Origin: Dichetophora obliterata
Taxonomy: Eukaryota; Arthropoda; Insecta; Diptera; Sciomyzidae
Direction: 5' to 3'
Assembly: GCA_963920525.1 (NCBI GenBank)
Contig: OY986440.1
Coordinates: forward strand, 20,360,187 to 20,424,186
DNA length: 64,000 nt
Position numbers and translations under genes: made by a program. The notes below the pieces were generated by a model. It ran no database searches, was not told the origin of the DNA, and saw only the letters and a list, made by a program, of their open reading frames with translations. Positions 58,766 to 64,000 of this stretch are shown here, piece after piece; position 1 is the stretch's first letter, and each line of letters begins with the position of its first letter.

Positions 58766-58881
58766 TGCTTTGACGACAAGACAACGCCATGGTTGTGGTC
58801 AGACAGTTATAGATATGCTGTATATCTATTTATACGAGTATGGATGCAGTATATGTACAGGGAAATTTTTTATTTACTGGT

Positions 58882-59066
58882 ATCCATGATGTAATAAGAC
58901 AAGGTGAACGTGCTTTTTTACCTCTCTCTCAAAAAATCCAACACTTAAGTTGTCAAACCATGCAAAATCATCTTTTCCATCTCTTGCTCTCATTCCCAAG
59001 TTTGATAGAATAAGCAAAAGATATAGACGTCACGTCACGTTCACCTTGTTTTGTTACACCATGGTT
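58882..59066. mobile_element. Short inverted-repeat element
   Basis: ATGTAATAAGACAAGGTGAA and its inverse TTCACCTTGTTTTGTTACAC pair over about 31 bp with about five differences, 185 bp in all. No target duplication resolved. Confidence 0.65.
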
Positions 59067-59397
59067 AATTCGTATCTTGAATCACTCATTGCAGATCCCC
59101 GATTTGAATTGCATCTCATAATTGCCTTTTAACTTTTTAAAAAACCAGTTTGGAAGCAAACCGATTTGATAGTTTTTCATGTAAAATTTTGTTAAAACCC
59201 TTGTTTATGCTTTATTGTGTTTCTTTAATTCTTTAATTAACATTACATTTTTCATTTAATGGAATCAACAAATTTTACGAGTGTTAATGTCTTTAAATCG
59301 CTTTTAAAGTTATGCATTCTTGTACTCCCAAATCAAGAGTCAAGTATGACTTATTTTCGTATCTCGCGTTATTAAAATTGTTATATATTTATATTAA

Positions 59398-59549
59398 GGC
59401 GCCTCATGAAAAGAAGTTGTTCAGCTGGGTTTCTTAAAATAATCCTTAGGTTATTTTGTAAGGATTCCCAAAATATTTCGACTCTAGCGATAGCCATCCG
59501 TGAGCTGGAATGGGTTGGAGTTTTTTTTTTCTATGGAGCATGAGGCGTC
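59398..59549. mobile_element. TTAA-flanked MITE (GGCGCCTCATG ends)
   Basis: GGCGCCTCATG and inverse CATGAGGCGTC, flanked by TTAA at 59394-59397 and 59550-59553. 152 bp. Confidence 0.75.
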
Positions 59550-59553
59550 TTAA

Positions 59554-59790
59554 CCCTTAACTGGTACAGCTCAAAAAAATCACACCAACAGTATATCTGA
59601 TCAACTCAAAATGGTTAAAAAAAAACACAAATTTAGTTATAAATGCATGTTGTGTTTTTTTGGGAACGTCTTAAATAAAATTTTTTTTTCCTATTTGGAG
59701 AGAGTTTTGTGAATCATTTTGAATAATTGAAATGAACTGATTGAATTTTAAATTGAATATTTCGTGTAATACATGTGTACCAGTTAAGGG
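59554..59790. mobile_element. TTAA-type MITE (CCCTTAACTGGTACA ends)
   Basis: CCCTTAACTGGTACA and exact inverse TGTACCAGTTAAGGG, 237 bp. Left target TTAA (59550-59553) is shared with the previous element. The right target reads CTAA, one base changed. Confidence 0.82.
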
Positions 59791-60038
59791 CTAATATACA
59801 TGTGGCATTGATTTTTCCATTTTATTATTAGTTCTTGAGCGGTTTTAGTTGATATTAAAAGGGTTTTGTTTAAGGATTGTTAAATAAACAACAACAACAC
59901 ACAAAAAAGCAAAACAAAAGGAAAAAAATTAAGAATACTGTTACACAAAAAAAAAAACAATTGTCGAAAATGTTGTAAAAGGTTAAAAAAAAATGCTTGC
60001 ACATAGAGAAAAAGCAAAACAAAATCTGAAGAGCTTAC

Positions 60039-60107
60039 AGCCTGATCAGTGTTGCTCTTGCTGTATGGTACCGGTATCAAACGCTCCTGCAATTCGCCGC
60101 CTATGAC
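60039..60107 (-). CDS. PMCA: Plasma-membrane Ca2+-ATPase, 23-codon cassette exon
   Basis: Acceptor CCCTCTTTAAG (AG at 60109-60108) and donor GCT|GTAAGC. The 69 nt encode VIGGELQERLIPVPYSKSNT then DQA, in phase 0 at both ends, so it can be skipped without frame change. I recall the same segment before IRVVNAF in some Drosophila PMCA isoforms. Inclusion would split the calmodulin-binding helix between its QTQ part (upstream, outside the window) and IRVVNAF (41940). The next exon is 18.1 kb downstream. Confidence 0.88.
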
Positions 60108-62310
60108 CTTAAAGAGGGAAAAAAGTAAAAGAAAAAATGTTTTGGAAGATTTGTTGTTTGATAGAAATTAAATGCTTAATATTGGTTTAAATGGTAGTGT
60201 TTTTAGTTTTTTTTCCCCCCAATGTGTAAGTATATTTTTTAGATTTTTAGAGTTAATTTAGATTTTTTACTAAAAAATATACAACAACAACAAAACAAAA
60301 TAAGATAGAAGCATTAGAGAGGTAAAATAGAAAATGAAAACATTAAAATACACGAAAAATACTAAACGAAAAAAAGGAAATAAACAAAAAAACAAAACGC
60401 TGAAAAATTCATTAAAAGTTGCGACTTAAGGGAAAACACTAAAAGTTAACAAGGCGGCAGCCTTCTGGATATAATGAACCGCCGAAATTGTGAACTTTAG
60501 TTCTTTTACACGCACTACTCAAAATAGTGAACAATCGATTGTGAACAAAAAAGTAACTGGCATTTCAAAGAATATGAGCAAAAAAAAAAAACGCAAAAAA
60601 ATCTATTTAAAAAAAAATTCAATCTCAAAAATGCAAACAATTGAAAATGCGAACAATCGAAATCGCGAAAGAAATGTGAAAAACCAGTTCACTTTATTCA
60701 GATTTGCCTGTATTTAAAACAGTAACTATGCATGTGTGAATGGAATAAAAAAAAAAGAAATTGAAACGTGTTACCGTTTTAATCTTTGCTGGATTTTACT
60801 CTCAACGTTTTCTCCTAAGCCGCACTGCGTATGGACAAAATACTGCGAACACATTAAAACACTGCGCACACTTTTTTTGAAAGCACTCAAAAGCTTATAT
60901 GAGCTAATTATACTAACTGCAGACAAACTTTCGTTTTATGGTTTTCGTCGTTGTTTTGCCAATGTAGCGCAACGACCAAATGCAAACGACGGACGACTGC
61001 AAACGAAAAGCTTAAATAAAACAACACAAAAGCCAAAGGCCGTTAATAAATGTTAGCGGTTGTGCTGACAACCCAACCCACCCTATCATAGAAAGCTGTT
61101 TATTATAACATAGGTAATGCGGATTTGCATTCATATAGTTTTAGTGAAAATATTTGTTTTGCTGGAAGACGACTGTTGCTGAATGTCCAAGTGGAAATTT
61201 GTCTAAGGATAGGTCGGGAGAATTGACTAAGGACTCCCTTTATAAGCTGAGCGATCAATACAGAAATATGAAATGAAATGATTTCACAGAAAGTGCGATA
61301 GTGCGCAAGAAAAAGACTCTTGAAATATTTTCTTTTGTTGAATATTATCAAGAATGAGCAAAGAACATTTTCTATGGGCTACCATAGATTAAGCTTTTTT
61401 TTAATGAATTAACACACTAAAGCAGTTATTAAACTAAAAGAGCTATATACCCCCTGCAAAAAACAAACGCATCACCTAGAAATACTTTTGAATGTGGTTA
61501 AAAATCTGCTTAAATTAACTTATATACTAAAAATTTTGATAAGGATGTGTTTATTAACATCTTATTTTCAGTCGTGCTAAAAAAAAACTAATTACATCTA
61601 AGGCAAGTGGTGCTCAGTAGGTTGGCCTATGTAAAAAAAATACTAATATTTTTAACAATGTTTTTTAATTAATAAATGCCAAGAGAAACGCAAAAAAATA
61701 TCATATTGATTTTTGTTCTTTTTAATGCAGAAATTTTTTTAACCCTTAAGCAATACCGAATTATTGTTTTTAATACAAAATGGCGCACAGTGAACTGCCT
61801 AGAGGACGAAAATCAAAAAAATTTGTGTCTCGAAATCCTGCAAATTTGGTATGAATCGACTTGATACTCCAAAATATTGGAGCAATAAAATGCGTTTTGG
61901 TTGAGCTGCAACGCTTTAAAGTTGAGTATTATTTTTAAGAAATTCTTATTTTGGACATAGCTCTTCGAGGTGATTTAGGCAATTGAAACTACGCCAGTGA
62001 AAGCTTATAATTTTAAGAAGTTTGTGAGTGTTAATAAAAAAAGTCATTTGTTTTACGAAAAATAAAAACATAATATTTTTAAGTGGTTGCGAAATTTGGT
62101 ATATTTGAATGAGAATACTGAAAAATTAGCAATTTTGATGGAAAAGAAATAGAATAGGTTGAAATAAGTAATTTTTTTCGTATTATTAAAATACATGTAT
62201 TGTACAATAAGGAACTGAAAATAACTTTTCCTACTTCGTCCTATAAAAATATATATTTTTTGTTTTAAAAATGCTTAAAATAAAAAATTTACTTACAAAA
62301 TCAAGTAAAA
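60108..62310. other. PMCA upstream intron, unassigned part
   Basis: No PMCA exon was recognised between here and the window end. The 60674-60717 block repeats 29515-29558. No other structure seen. Confidence 0.4.
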
Positions 62311-64000
62311 AATTATTATAGGTCCTAAGAAGGTGCCCCTAGGGTCTAACCGATTTCGACCATTTTCAGTACACATCTGTTACTCTATTTCACTATCATT
62401 TTGATGAATTTTTGTTAAGATCGGTCAACCTTAGTATGTACCTCCCATACAAAATCAAGTAAAAAATTAATATCTAACCGATTCGAGCATTTCCAGTACA
62501 CATCTGTTACTCTGTTTCACTTTCATTTTGACGAATTTTTGTTAAGATCGGTCAACCTTTGTATGTACCTCCCATACAAAATCAGGTAAAAAATTAATAT
62601 AGGTCCTAAGGAGGTACCCCTTGGGTCTAACCGATTCCGACTATTTGCATTACACATCTGTTACTCTATCTCACTATCATATTGACGAATTTTTGTTAAG
62701 ATCGGTCAATCTTTGTATGTACCTTTCATACAAAATCAAGTACAAAATTAATATAGGTCCTAGGGAGGCACCCCAAGGATCTAACCGATTTCGACCATTT
62801 TCAGTACACATCTATAACTCTATTTGACTACCCTTATGACGAATTTTTGTTAAGATCAATCGACTTTTGTATGTACCTCCCATACAAAATCCAGTAAAAT
62901 ATTAATATAGGTCCTAGGAAGGTACCTGTAGGGTTAAACCGACTTCGATTATTTTCCATACACATCTATACGCCTATTTGACTACCCTTATGACGAATTT
63001 TTGTTAAGATCAATCGACTTTTGTATGTACCTCCCATATAAAATTAAGTAAAATATTAATATAGGTCCAAAGGAGGTACCCGTAGAGTTGAACCGATTTC
63101 AATTATTTTCAGTACACATCTATAACTCTTTTTGACTACCCTTCTGACAAATTTTTGTTAAGATCAATTGACTTATGTATGTACCTCCCATACAAAATTA
63201 AGAAAAATATTAATATAGGTCCAAAGGAGGAACACGTAGGGTTAAACCAACTTCGATTATTTCAGTACACATCTATAACTCTATTTGACTACCTTCCTGA
63301 CGAATTTTTGTTAATATCGGCCATTTTTTGTATGCACCTCCCATACAAAATGAAGTAAAATATTAATATAGGTCCAAAGGAGGAACACGTAGGGTTAAAC
63401 CGACTTCGATTATTTTCCGTACACATCTATACATCTTTTTGACTACCCTTATGACGAATTTTTGTTCAGATAAATCGACTTTTGTATGTACCTCCCATAT
63501 AAAATTAAGTAAAATATTAATATAGGTTCAAAGAAGGAACACGTAGGGTTAAACTGACTTCGATTATTTTCAGTACACATCTATAACTCTATTTGACTAC
63601 CCTTCTTATGAATTTTATGTTAAGATCGGTCGACTTTTATATGTACCTCCCATACAAAATTAAGTAAAATATTAATATAGGTCCAAAGGAGGAACACGTA
63701 GGGTTAAACCGACTTCGATTATTTTCAGTACACATCTATAACTCTATTTGACTACCCTTCTGATGAATTTTATGTTAAGATCGGTCGACTTTTATATGTA
63801 CCTCCCATATAAAATTAAGTAAAATATTAATATAGGTCCAAAGAAGGAACACGTAGGGTTAAACCGACTTAGATTATTTTCAGTACACATCATAACTCTA
63901 TTTGACTACCCTTATAACGAATTTTATGTTAAGATCGGTCGACTTTTATATGTACCTCCCATATAAAATTAAGTAAAATATTAATATAGGTCCATAGAAG
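62311..64000. repeat. Satellite-like tandem array, 154-bp unit
   Basis: A unit with GGTCC at 62321, 62602, 62756, 62910, 63064, 63218, 63371, 63525, 63680, 63835 and 63989 gives periods of 153-155 bp. One unit near 62470 has an internal deletion of about 27 bp. Typical phrases are CAGTACACATCTATAACTCT, GACGAATTTTTGTTAAGATC and TGTACCTCCCATACAAAAT. The array continues past the window edge. Left units have a TCCTA-GGAGG start, right units TCCAAAGGAGG, so subfamilies change along it. Confidence 0.95.

Larger units (their letters stand above)
41941..60038 (-). other. PMCA: Last PMCA intron, about 18.1 kb, TE-rich
   Basis: Bounded by donor GTAAGC (60038-60033) and acceptor ATACAG (41946-41941). 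It holds at least ten inserted elements, two tandem arrays and LINE/Tc1 debris, listed separately. No further PMCA exon was recognised inside it. Confidence 0.85.

Noticed and set aside
1..64000. CRISPR arrays, operons, phage or plasmid modules
   Set aside because: None of the required structures is present; the window is eukaryotic, with spliced genes and eukaryotic transposons.

Overview
The window looks like animal nuclear DNA from a fly (Diptera). It is AT-rich and intron-containing, with two host genes that read like their Drosophila homologues and a dense load of transposable elements (TEs). A tephritid or related higher fly is plausible but not proven. Nothing here is bacterial: no operons, CRISPR arrays or ribosome binding sites are seen.

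Host genes, both on the minus strand: (1) positions 15420-17422 hold a complete three-exon gene for mitochondrial aminomethyltransferase, the T-protein of the glycine cleavage system. (2) Positions 41719-41940 and 60039-60107 are the last exon and a 69-nt in-frame cassette exon of the plasma-membrane calcium ATPase (PMCA). About 18.1 kb of TE-filled intron separates them. The upstream PMCA exons should lie beyond position 64000. The cassette sits just before the IRVVNAF core of the calmodulin-binding helix, where vertebrate PMCAs also splice alternatively (site C).

Left end (1-11000): a Ty3/gypsy-type LTR retrotransposon of 9.6 kb (1139-10720, minus strand) with 2-kb LTRs, an 18-nt tRNA-Lys primer site and a 4-bp ATTG target duplication is inserted inside a jockey-like LINE. 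Its Gag carries an N-terminal RING-H2 finger. The gag/pol overlap has a textbook -1 frameshift signal (GGGAAAC, 8-nt spacer, 10-bp perfect hairpin). The LTRs differ at only about seven bases, yet pol has one frameshift and one stop.

Rest of the window: mostly small non-autonomous DNA transposons, many with both ends and target duplications readable: TTAA-type (piggyBac-like), 3-bp-type (PIF/Harbinger-like), 8-bp-type (hAT-like) and TA-type (mariner-like). There are also a 1.6-kb foldback element, decayed Tc1-like transposases, LINE fragments, a 380-bp pentanucleotide array and a 154-bp satellite running off the right edge. Several insertions are nested, which gives a relative history: LTR element in LINE; hAT in a 3-bp-type MITE; hAT in a LINE; LINE fragment and interspersed repeats in a Tc1 element.

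All calls come from reading the sequence by eye. TE family names rest on termini, target duplications and motifs, not on database matches.
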